Position numbers and translations under genes: made by a program. 64,000 nucleotides of DNA from Planctomycetota bacterium. GTDB lineage: Bacteria; Planctomycetota; UBA1135; GCA-002686595. Positions 24,659 through 33,600 of this stretch are shown piece after piece (position 1 is the first letter of the stretch; every line of letters starts with the position of its first letter). Under the pieces are notes generated by a model. That model did not search any database and was not told where the DNA came from. It worked only from the letters and a program-made list of their open reading frames with translations. The stretch lies in assembly GCA_016779225.1 (NCBI GenBank), contig JADHNZ010000005.1, forward strand, positions 38,326 through 102,325, read 5' to 3'.

Positions 24659-26521
24659 ATGCTTCCCCTCCTCGCCGTCTGCGCCCTCCTCGCGCCCGCC
24701 CAGGAGGCTGCGAAGCCCGCACCGGAGGCCGATCAGGCCCAGATCGACGCGGCCATCGACCGCGGAGTGGCCTGGCTCCTCCAGGCCCAGGAGCTGGATG
24801 GGTCGTGGCGCTTCCACAGTGACGCCTACCTCTCCGGCCAGACGGCCCTGTCCCTGTACACGCTGCTCAAGTGCGGCGTTGCGCGAGACCACCCAAGCGT
24901 GGTCCGTGCCCTGCGCTTCCTCGGCACCCAGGACGACCGCCGCACCTACACCCTGGGCTGCCTGCTGATGGCTCTCGCCGAGCACGACGCCGAGGGACAC
25001 CGGGAGTGGATCGAGCGCTCGGTCGAGCAGCTGCTCGAGGCTCAGGGCCGCGGCTTCTCCTACCCCGGCTACCACGAGGACCTGTCGCTGACCCAGTACG
25101 CGGCCCTTGGCCTTCGCGCAGCCTCCAAGGCCGGCGTCGAGGTCGACCAGCGGGCGTGGTACCGGATGATGGACTACGCGCTGGGCAACCAGTTCGATGC
25201 CTACCGCGGACCAGCCGGCTTCTCCTACACGAAGGGCTCGGTCTTCTCGGGCTCCATGACGACGGCAGGGATCGCCGTCCTCGCCATCGCGACCCAGCAG
25301 CTTGAGGCCGCCGGCAAGCTCAAGCCGGCCAGCGAGAAGGAGGCCAAGAAGGCCATCGAGGGGGGGATCGAGTGGCTCGCAGCCCACGCCGCGGTGGAGA
25401 ACAACCCGATCCCTGATGAGCCCAACAACGGCGCCAGCCACATGCGCAGGCACTACTGGCTCTATGGCATGGAGCGGGTGGCGGGCCTGCTCTCGCTGGA
25501 CCGGTTCGGGTCCTTCGAGTGGTATCCCCGCACCGCCGCCGCACTCGTCGCCGAGCAGAGCGCGCAGGGCTCCTGGGGTCCCGCCCCACACCATCAGGAT
25601 GGGAACCAGCCCAAGACCTGCTTCGCGCTGCTGTGCCTGCGCCGAGCGACCGCCTCGACCACGGGCGAGCACTCCCGCAAGGGCGACCTCTACGGGGAGG
25701 ACGACCCTGAGGGAGGGATCAACCTGCGCGCGGCCGGCGACACGCCCATCAATGTCTGGATCTCCAGCTATGGCAAGGCCATCACCGAGACCTACGAGTG
25801 GGTCGAGGACGAGGGCAAGGGGCCACGGGTGGCCAGGGTGGAGCTCCTCTCGGGCGACCAGGTCCTTGGCACTCTGACCAGCGACCCCAGCGGCCCCGTA
25901 GGCGGCAAGCGCTTTGCCTGGCGGCACACCTTCTCCGAGCCAGGCACCTATGCGCTCCGTGCGCGCGCCTGGCTGGTCCATCCGGGTGAGACGCCGGAGG
26001 ACGCGGAGCCCGTGGAGTCCAAACCGCTCGAGGTGGTTATCGACGAGGTGCTCACGCCGTGGATGCTCACCCAGGCCGGCACGCACGAGCAGAACCTCCT
26101 GCGCGGGGTCCAGGTCGAGGTCGAGGCCTCCAGCAGCCTCAACGGCGGCTGGTCCCCGGAGTTCGCCGTGGACGGCCGCATGGGCCGCGGCTGGCTCTCG
26201 GCGGCGGCGGATGCGACACCCTCCCTGCGCATCGAGCTGGACAAGCCCGTGAAGGCCAGCGCGCTCGTGCTCACACACGCGCGACAGGTCCCCACCGAGA
26301 CGCGCAGCGTCGGGAGCGCGGTGCGCATCGCCGTGTCCGTCAACAAGAAGCGCCCGGTCGAGTACACCCTTGACCCCGCGGTGGACCGCGAGCAGGTCCT
26401 CGCCTTCGACAAGGCCGAGCGCGTGCGGCGCCTCGAGATCACGATCCTCGAGAAGACCGGCGAGGGGGCGTACAAGGACAGCGCGGGGTTCCAGGAGCTG
26501 GGGCTGCGCCTCGAGGACTAG
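24659..26521 (+). CDS. Secreted prenyltransferase/squalene-cyclase-type alpha-toroid protein with discoidin-like end
   Basis: This is a 620-residue protein. The short hydrophobic start MLPLLAVCALLAPAQ looks like a signal peptide. Residues about 27-330 are pairs of helices with QW-type motifs, LLQAQELDGSWRFH and LVAEQSAQGSWGPAP, the alpha-alpha toroid fold of squalene-hopene cyclases and protein prenyltransferases. The DxDD catalytic motif of cyclases was not found, so it is probably a secreted, non-cyclase member, which planctomycetes have in numbers. Residues about 350-460 look like an Ig-type beta domain, and 475-620 resemble an F5/8 type C (discoidin) domain. Substrate and role are unknown. 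Confidence 0.75.
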   Translation: MLPLLAVCALLAPAQEAAKPAPEADQAQIDAAIDRGVAWLLQAQELDGSWRFHSDAYLSGQTALSLYTLLKCGVARDHPSVVRALRFLGTQDDRRTYTLGCLLMALAEHDAEGHREWIERSVEQLLEAQGRGFSYPGYHEDLSLTQYAALGLRAASKAGVEVDQRAWYRMMDYALGNQFDAYRGPAGFSYTKGSVFSGSMTTAGIAVLAIATQQLEAAGKLKPASEKEAKKAIEGGIEWLAAHAAVENNPIPDEPNNGASHMRRHYWLYGMERVAGLLSLDRFGSFEWYPRTAAALVAEQSAQGSWGPAPHHQDGNQPKTCFALLCLRRATASTTGEHSRKGDLYGEDDPEGGINLRAAGDTPINVWISSYGKAITETYEWVEDEGKGPRVARVELLSGDQVLGTLTSDPSGPVGGKRFAWRHTFSEPGTYALRARAWLVHPGETPEDAEPVESKPLEVVIDEVLTPWMLTQAGTHEQNLLRGVQVEVEASSSLNGGWSPEFAVDGRMGRGWLSAAADATPSLRIELDKPVKASALVLTHARQVPTETRSVGSAVRIAVSVNKKRPVEYTLDPAVDREQVLAFDKAERVRRLEITILEKTGEGAYKDSAGFQELGLRLED

Positions 26522-26577
26522 CGCGCCCCTCGGCGCAGGCCCTCCCGTCAGACCTCCGAGCGTGCTGACTACGCCCC

Positions 26578-27267
26578 TTAACCCGGGCCGGACCCACTCG
26601 AGTCGGCCACCGCCGGACCCCACTCCAGTGGGACCCCGATCGGCACGACGCGCACCTCCCCCGCCAGCGCCGGCCCGTCGCCCAAGAAGAGGCCGGGCTT
26701 GGGAGCCGCGAAGGTGAGGGTGCGCATGGCCGCGAGGGTGCCCGGGCTGGCCGCTCCGGTGGTGAGGTCGAGCCCTGAGGGGCCGTCCAGCGCGAGGACC
26801 GGCAGACCCGCGCGACCACGCGCCACCTCGTCCAGGCGCCTGGCCATCCAGCCGCGGAGCCCGCCCCGGGCGCCCGTCCCGAGGAGCGCATCCACGATCC
26901 CATCAGGCACGGAGTCCGGGAGCCTCCAGGAGGCCTCCGGAGGCGCCACGGTGACCTCGATCCCAAGCCCTCGCACCGCCCGCAGCTGGGCGGCCGTCGC
27001 CCTGGAGAGCCTCGCCTCGTCCGCCCACAGCTCCACGAGGGGGCGACAGCCCCGCACGAGCAGCTGGCGGGCCATGGCGAGGCCGTCCCCGCCGTTGTGG
27101 CCGCCTCCGCAGAGGATCCACACCGAGGCGCCCTCGGGGAGCAGGTCGAGGGCCTCGTGGGTCGCTCCGAGCGCGGCGCTCTCCATCAGGACGAGCTCAC
27201 CCAGGCCGAGCTCCTGCTCGGCCCTCGCATCGAGGGCCCTGGCCTCCTCAACGCTCAGGCTCTGCAA
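26578..27267 (-). CDS. nnrE: NAD(P)H-hydrate epimerase (YjeF N-terminal domain)
   Basis: This is a 229-residue protein that repairs damaged NAD(P)H by interconverting R and S hydrates. It has the family segments SVEEARALDARAEQELG, LMESAALGATHEAL, GGGHNGGDGLAMARQL (nucleotide site, residues about 54-69), LVELWADEARLS, IVDALLGTGARGG and VLALDGPSGLD (catalytic Asp). The dehydratase half (NnrD) often fused to it is missing. The best start is TTG 27267, which overlaps the end of the upstream gene by 13 bases; any later start would lose the conserved first motif. It probably shares a transcript with the glutamate-synthase-domain gene and rnr. Confidence 0.9.
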   Translation of the reverse strand: MQSLSVEEARALDARAEQELGLGELVLMESAALGATHEALDLLPEGASVWILCGGGHNGGDGLAMARQLLVRGCRPLVELWADEARLSRATAAQLRAVRGLGIEVTVAPPEASWRLPDSVPDGIVDALLGTGARGGLRGWMARRLDEVARGRAGLPVLALDGPSGLDLTTGAASPGTLAAMRTLTFAAPKPGLFLGDGPALAGEVRVVPIGVPLEWGPAVADSSGSGPG

Positions 27268-28862
27268 GCGCTCCCCCGAGCTGGGACAAAGCTGTCCGCC
27301 GAGGCCGCGAGCCAGGCCGACTCCAGGGACTCCGGAACCGGATCGACCAGCAGGGACTGGGGCTCGATGAACTCGTAGACCTCGGCGAGGGTAGCCACCT
27401 CACGCGGGGAGGTGCGCCTCAGGATGCGGTCGGGCCCCAGCTCCTCGGGACGGGAGAGACCCGCCGCGCCGAGGAGCTCCATGAAGCCCTCGACCGTCTC
27501 GCGCTGGAAGCTCGCGACGCGCTCGCTCTTGTCCTCCACATCAAGCCCCTGCACAAGCGAGGGAACCTGGGTCGCCACCCCCACGGGGCAGTCATTGCTG
27601 TTGCACCTCCGCGCCTGGATGCAGCCTACGGCCATCATCATCGCTCGGGCGCTGCAGACCAGGTCCGCCCCGAGGGCGAGCCGCACGGCCAGGTCGAAGC
27701 CGGTCACGACCCGCCCACTGGCGATCACCCGTACCTCGTCCCGAAGGCCGAAGCCCACGAGCATGTTGTGGACGAGCACCAGCCCCTCACGCAGGGGCAT
27801 GCCCACCGAGTTCGCGAACTCGAGCGGGGCGGCGCCCGTGCCCCCCTCGCCACCGTCCACGGTGATGAAGTCCGGACAGGTGCCGGTGGCCCGCATGGCC
27901 TTCCCGAGGGCAAGCACCTCACTGCGCTCTCCAACGCACAGCTTGATCCCCACGGGCTTGCCTCCTGCCAGGCGCCTCAGCTCTCCGATCCACTCGCACA
28001 GCTCCCGCGGCGTCGAGAAGGTGCTGTGGGCCGGCGGCGAGTGGACATCGGCTCCGAGGGGCACGCCGCGAATCTCGGCGATCTCGCGCGTCACCTTGCG
28101 CGCCGGGAGGATGCCGCCGTGGCCGGGCTTTGCGCCCTGGCTCAGCTTGACCTCGATCATCCGCACCTGTGGGCGCGCGGCCTGACGGGCGAAGGCCTGC
28201 GGGTCGAACCCAGCCTCGGAGGTGCGGCACCCGAAGTAGCCGGTTCCGAGCTGCCAGACGAGGTCCGCTCCCGTCCGCAGGTGATAGGGAGACAGCCCGC
28301 CCTCACCCGTGTTCTGGTAGCAGCCGGCCGCCCTTGCCCCATTCCCCATGGCCAGCACGGCGTGGCTGCTGAGGCTGCCGTAGCTCATGGCCGAGATGTT
28401 CAACAGCGCGGCGTCATAGGGCTGGCTGCAGTGCCGTCCGCCGATCGTCACGCGCGGGGCAGGCTCGCCGTGGAGGTCCCGCGCCAGGATCGAGTGGCTG
28501 ACCCACTCGTAGCCCTCGGCGTACACATCGACCTGGGTCCCGAACGGGACCGTATCCAGCACCCCCTTCGCCCGCTGGTACACGACGCTCCGCAGCTCGC
28601 GGTTGAAGGGCGTCCCGTCCGTGTTGGACTCGATGAAGTACTGGTTGATCTCGGGGCGGATGGCCTCCAGCAGGTACCGGAAGTGCCCGAGGATGGGGAA
28701 GTTCCGCAGCACGGCCCGGCGCCGCTGGGTCACATCGGCGACCCCCAGGAGGCCGAGGCCGACCAGCACGCCGAACGGCACCCAGAAGACCGGGAACACC
28801 GAGGCGGTGAAGGCGCATGCCCCGAGGAGCAGGGCCAGGACGAAGAAGATGCGAGTACGCAT
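27255..28862 (-). CDS. FMN-binding glutamate-synthase-domain protein with membrane anchor
   Basis: This is a 535-residue protein. Two hydrophobic segments (residues about 3-45) anchor it, then comes the central barrel of glutamate synthase: LNISAMSYGSLSSHAVLAMG, NTGEGGLSPYH, KLSQGAKPGHGG, HSPPAHSTFSTP, TVDGGEGGTGAAP, RVIASGRVVTGFDLAVRLALGAD and GCIQARRCNSNDCPVG. The last holds the cysteines of the 3Fe-4S cluster. There is no glutaminase domain, so it is the stand-alone type found in many bacteria, whose amino donor and product are unsettled. It starts 3 bases after rnr ends and overlaps nnrE. Confidence 0.9.
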   Translation of the reverse strand: MRTRIFFVLALLLGACAFTASVFPVFWVPFGVLVGLGLLGVADVTQRRRAVLRNFPILGHFRYLLEAIRPEINQYFIESNTDGTPFNRELRSVVYQRAKGVLDTVPFGTQVDVYAEGYEWVSHSILARDLHGEPAPRVTIGGRHCSQPYDAALLNISAMSYGSLSSHAVLAMGNGARAAGCYQNTGEGGLSPYHLRTGADLVWQLGTGYFGCRTSEAGFDPQAFARQAARPQVRMIEVKLSQGAKPGHGGILPARKVTREIAEIRGVPLGADVHSPPAHSTFSTPRELCEWIGELRRLAGGKPVGIKLCVGERSEVLALGKAMRATGTCPDFITVDGGEGGTGAAPLEFANSVGMPLREGLVLVHNMLVGFGLRDEVRVIASGRVVTGFDLAVRLALGADLVCSARAMMMAVGCIQARRCNSNDCPVGVATQVPSLVQGLDVEDKSERVASFQRETVEGFMELLGAAGLSRPEELGPDRILRRTSPREVATLAEVYEFIEPQSLLVDPVPESLESAWLAASADSFVPARGSACRA

Positions 28863-28865
28863 GGC

Positions 28866-30653
28866 TCAGGTGGCAAGCTCGAGGAGGACCTGCAGGCGGA
28901 TGAAGTCCACGGCCTTGACCTCCACCCGGATCGCGTAGCCCTCGGTGAAGGAGAGCACGCGCTTGCCCACGCGCACGGTCAGCGTGGCGCCCTCCACTCG
29001 AGGTCGCTGGCCCATGCTGCGCGCGGGGAGGAAGCCGCCCACGTTGAAGTCGAGCAGGTGCACCTCCAGCCCCCCTCGCGAGACCCGCACGACCCGCGCC
29101 TCGAGGCGCTCGCCGATGTGGGGCTCCATGAACTGGCAGACCTTGAGGTCCTTGACGGCCGTCTCGGCCATCTCCGCCGTCTCCGCCTGCATGCTCGCGT
29201 GAGCAGCGGTCTGGTTTAGGTCCTCCAGCAGCGCCTCGGTGGAGAGCTCCGCACGGGCGCCCTCCTCGCCGCTCTGGACCTCGTGGAGCCAGCGGTGGAC
29301 CATCAGGTCGGGGTAGCGCCGGATCGGGCTGGTGAAGTGCAGGTAGGCCTCGCGCGCCAGGCCGAAGTGCGTGGCCACATCCTCGTGGTCCTTGACCTCA
29401 TAGACGGCGCGCTCCACCAGGCCCATGATGCGCCCGATCAGGGCCTCCGCATTGGGACGCCGGCGGGCCTGGCGGATCAGCCGCCCCACATCGCGTCCGG
29501 TCAGGCGCTCCTTGTCCGGGACTCGGATCCCGTGATCCAGGAGGAGCTCGGCGACGGCGGCCACCTCCTCCGGGTCCTTCTCCGGGTGTACCCGGTAGAT
29601 CGTCGGGAGCCCGCGCTCGCGGAAGAAGTCCCCCACGGCCTGGTTCGCGGCCAGCGCGGTCTCCTCGATCAGCGTCATGCTGAAGACCTTCTCGGCGTCC
29701 ACGATCCGCTCGACCTCGCCGTCCGCATCGAACAGGAACTTCTTCTCGCTCGACTGGATGCGCAGGCTGCCCTTCGCATCGCGGATCGACTGCTGCCGTC
29801 GCGTCCAGGAGGCGAAGGCCTCGAGAGAGGCACGCAGGGGCTCGAGCTCCGCGGGGGCCTCGCGCCCATCCAGCAGGGCCTGCACCTCCTTGTAGGTGCA
29901 GCGCCTCACGGAGCGCAGGACGGACTTGCCACAGCGGTAGGACTCACGCTCCCCCAGAGCATCGAAGACCATGTGGACCGAGTAGGCCAGCCGGTCGCGT
30001 CCCTCGACGAGCGAGCACAGGCCGTTGGAGAGCTCCTCGGGCAGCATGGGCACGACCTGATCCGGCAGGTAGACGCTCGTGCCGCGGGCGAGGGCCTCGT
30101 CATCAAGGACCGTGCCTGGCCGGACATAGTGCCCGACATCCGCGATGTGCACGCCGATCTCCACCCGGCCCCCACCCAGCTCGCGGATGGAGATGGCGTC
30201 GTCGTGGTCCTTCGCATCGTCTCCATCGATGGTGTAGATGAGCTCGCCGCGCAGGTCCGCACGCCCCTGCATGTCCTCCTCCGAGGGATCGGCCGGCAGC
30301 CCCTGCACCTCGGCCAACACATCGCGCAGGAACACGGTGCGGATCCGGAACGAGCGCAGGAGCTCCAGCTCGTCCGCGCCGTCCTCCCGGTAGCAAGCTG
30401 GCCCCTTCACCATGGGCCCATCGGCACGCGGCCTCCGGCCGATCCGTGCGCGAGCATCGGCGTCCGGATCCGGGAGGGACTCGAGGTCCGCCTCCTCGAC
30501 ACGGACCTCGCCGTCCTCGTCCTCAAGGGTCCAGCCACGGCCCTCAATCCGGGGGGCCTCGGTGGACTCCTCTCCGCGCGCCTTCTGCAGGTCCCTGAAG
30601 CTCCCGAAGGAGCCGCCGCCTTCCCGGTCCTTGCCGCGCTTGCCCTTTCCCAT
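28866..30653 (-). CDS. rnr: Ribonuclease R family 3'-5' exoribonuclease
   Basis: This is a 595-residue protein. A charged N-terminal tail (about 80 residues, Lys/Glu/Asp-rich) takes the place of the helix-turn-helix and part of the cold-shock domains seen in E. coli RNase R (over 800 residues), so it is a short form. The RNB catalytic domain is complete: TIDGDDAKDHDDAISI near residue 140 carries the metal-binding Asp cluster, then IGVHIADVGHYV, LPEELSNGLCSL, ALAANQAVG and YLHFTSPIRRYPDL with the RNA-clamping Arg. A C-terminal S1 domain follows (GERLEARVVRVSRGGLEVHL). It degrades structured RNA in the cytosol. TAGGCT lies 7 bases before the ATG. Confidence 0.93.
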   Translation of the reverse strand: MGKGKRGKDREGGGSFGSFRDLQKARGEESTEAPRIEGRGWTLEDEDGEVRVEEADLESLPDPDADARARIGRRPRADGPMVKGPACYREDGADELELLRSFRIRTVFLRDVLAEVQGLPADPSEEDMQGRADLRGELIYTIDGDDAKDHDDAISIRELGGGRVEIGVHIADVGHYVRPGTVLDDEALARGTSVYLPDQVVPMLPEELSNGLCSLVEGRDRLAYSVHMVFDALGERESYRCGKSVLRSVRRCTYKEVQALLDGREAPAELEPLRASLEAFASWTRRQQSIRDAKGSLRIQSSEKKFLFDADGEVERIVDAEKVFSMTLIEETALAANQAVGDFFRERGLPTIYRVHPEKDPEEVAAVAELLLDHGIRVPDKERLTGRDVGRLIRQARRRPNAEALIGRIMGLVERAVYEVKDHEDVATHFGLAREAYLHFTSPIRRYPDLMVHRWLHEVQSGEEGARAELSTEALLEDLNQTAAHASMQAETAEMAETAVKDLKVCQFMEPHIGERLEARVVRVSRGGLEVHLLDFNVGGFLPARSMGQRPRVEGATLTVRVGKRVLSFTEGYAIRVEVKAVDFIRLQVLLELAT

Positions 30654-30666
30654 GCGGTCGAGCCTA
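30654..30666 (-). promoter_or_regulatory. Putative leaderless promoter of rnr
   Basis: TAGGCT (30666-30661, minus strand) plus 7 bases leads to the ATG. The same hexamer with a 6-base spacer serves the galE-like gene. Confidence 0.5.
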
Positions 30667-30698
30667 GCGCCTCCACGCGCGAGGCCGCCAGACCGGCC

Positions 30699-33600
30699 TC
30701 AGCGCTGGAGGACCTCGACCGCGTCCGAGGAGCTGAAGCCGGCCACGATCCCGCCGCCGACGACCCAGATCCGGTCGCCATCCCGCACGGGGTCGATCCC
30801 GTGACGGGGAGTCTGGAGCGGCGCGTCCAGGGCCCAGCGATCCTCCACGGGGTCGTAGGTCTGGACCTCTTCAAAGACGGCACCACCGGAGGTCTCGCCG
30901 CCCATGACCCAGAACCTGCCGCTGTGGAAGACGGCCCGTCCGGTCCCACCCCTGGGAAGCGGCATGGCCGTCAGTCCCGACAGCGGCTGATCGCTGTCCA
31001 GCCACTGGAGGGTCAGGGGGTCGAAGCGCTGGACATTGTCGAACCCGGGCTGGGGCGTGTTCCCGCCCTGACGCCCACCGAACACGAACAGGTAGCGGCC
31101 GTCCGTGGCCGAGGCGGCGTGGTTCACTCCGGTCGGCATGGGAGGCAGGGTCGCGTCCCACTGGTCGAGGACCGGGTCATAGGCAGCAAGGTTGGCGACC
31201 GTCGAGTTGCCGACGATCCCTCCGCACACATAGACCACCCCGTCGATGAGAGCGCTCGAGCACGAGCCGCCGCTCCAGGGCATGTCCGCGCCGAGGCTCC
31301 AGGTGTCGCTGGAGGGGTCATAGATCTGGACCTTGCCCAGGCCTGCCCCGAGGCCTCCGAACAGGAAGATCCGGTCGCCCACCACTTGGGCGGCGTGGTG
31401 TGAACCTGCGAAGGGCCGCGTGGCCAGGGTGTCGTCCCAGCTCCCCGTCGCGAGATCCAGGGCGTAGGTCTTGGAGGACCCCTCGCCGACCACGAACAGC
31501 CGTCCATCCAGCACGGCCGTGGAGACCTCACCGAGGGCATCCGGGAGGGCCGTGCCCTCGGTCCAGAGACCCCGCGCCTCTCCGCGATCGCTCGGGAGCC
31601 AGAGGAACGCGTCGGCAAGCACGCTGCTTGCGGTCCCCACGCGAACCTCGAGGTCCACCAGCTCGCCTGTCGGGACCGCAGGCCCCACGGGCAGGATCCC
31701 CTCGATGCGCGTGCTGGTGACGCTGAGCAGCTGGGCCGGAACGCCTCCAATCAGGACCAGCGTGTTCCCGAGGTCGCCGAAGCTCCGCCCGCCCAGCACG
31801 AAGCGGCCTCCGCCCGCGCGGGGAGCACGCCAGGGGTGGATGTCCCACAGCTGCAGGGGGCCAGTGAGCCCAGCCGCGGGGACCATGACCTTGACCGTGC
31901 TGTTCGAGTAGTCGGCGCTGATCAGCGCGCCACCCGGGCCCGTCACCACATCGAGGCCGGCGAGGGTCGGGGTGAGCTGCGTGACGCTCAAGGCCTGACG
32001 GCCGGCCTCGTCGAGGTCGATCCAGCGCAGGGGAGAGTTCCACTTCTGCGTGATCAGGTCCCCGCGCAGCTGCCCGCCGAAGGCCGCGCTGCGGTACTCG
32101 ATGATCCCGTCCGCGGACGAGTCGAGGAGAGTCAAGGGAGCGGTGTGCGCCTGCCCCTGGTCCGGCTGCCAGGGAGCGTGGTAGACATTCTCGAACGGCT
32201 GCCAGCGTCCCCGGCTGCGGTTCGGGTGTCCGTAGTAGCGGCCCGACTCCAGCAGCACGAGCTCGTCCGGCTCCTGGGGATGGAGCGTCCCCTGGGTGTC
32301 CGGCCCCGTCGAGGGGGGGCCGTAGCCCAGGTTCGGACCGTTGTCCGTCGCGTACCAGGTGCCCCGCGTGCTGAGCACGAGGTCGTAGGAGTTCCGGAGA
32401 CCCGACGCCAGGACCTCGACCTGGCCAGCGACCTGATCGACCTCTTCGCCGTCGACCTGGCTCACGCTCGGCAGGCCCGTGTCCGAGAACGCGTACTCGA
32501 TGGCCCCGTCGAAGCCAGGGCGCATGGTGAAGGCCCGCAGGATGGCACCCGAGAGGGGAGACTCCGGCAGGTCCCCGATGAGGGGCCACTTCACGCCGGC
32601 ATTGGTGTTGCCTCCCACGCAGATCAGCAGGTTCCCGTCGTTGTCGAACTCCAGACCATTGATGCCGTGGTCATGGTTGGACACGGGAAGGCCCGTGATG
32701 AGCGGCTGCGGGCTGTTGAAGAGCGGCCCTTCGACCACGCTGACCTGGCCCGTGTAGGGTGAGGGGCCGGAGAACGAGCCCCCACCGTTGGCGTAGTGCT
32801 CCCCGTGAGCCACATACACCCGCACGGGCTCCCCACCGCGCCAGTCGTAGGGATCGAAGGCGATGCCCAGCACATCGGAGTTGTCGAGCGGCGCCACCCC
32901 CGGATAGGTGACCTTCGAGACCATGTTCCAGGACTCATCGAAGGTGATGGCCTCGAGCTCGCCGGTCACCTTGCCGACCCACAGCCTGCGATCCGGGCCC
33001 CAGGCTGCGGTGCTTGCCAGATAGCTGAAGACCTCCCGGTCCTGCAGGTGGTTGAAGGTGAGCGGAATCGGCCCGCTGGGTGAGTACTCGAACTGGACGA
33101 CATTGCTCATCCCGAACGGGGTCTCGACCTGAACAGGAATGACTCCCGTCCCGGGCGGCGAGGTGAACAGCAGGCGGTCGGACGACCACGCGTCGAGCTG
33201 GTCCCCGGGCACCTCCAGGAGCCCCCAGTGCAGGATGAGCTGCGAGCGCGGGTAGTAGCCGAAGCCGTCGATCAGGATGGCGTTCCCACCGGTCTCCACC
33301 CCGAGGGTGGGCATGGAGTGGATGACGGGCGGGACCCCAAGCTCACCGTGCGTCAGGTCCTTCCAGAAGTCCCCGTCCACAGAGCCGTTGATGGCGACCG
33401 TCACCGTGGCGGGGATGTCCGCAACGGAGTCGGCGGAGAAGCGAGCCTCGAGACTGTGAGGACCAGGCGCCAGGGTCAGCGGCCCGGTCGTCGCCACGCC
33501 GTCCAGGAAGAAGCGCTGGTCCGTCCCGCCCTGGAGGATGAACTGGTAGCTGGCTGCCGTCTCCACCGTGAACCCGGCGCGCAGCACGGCCATGACCTCG

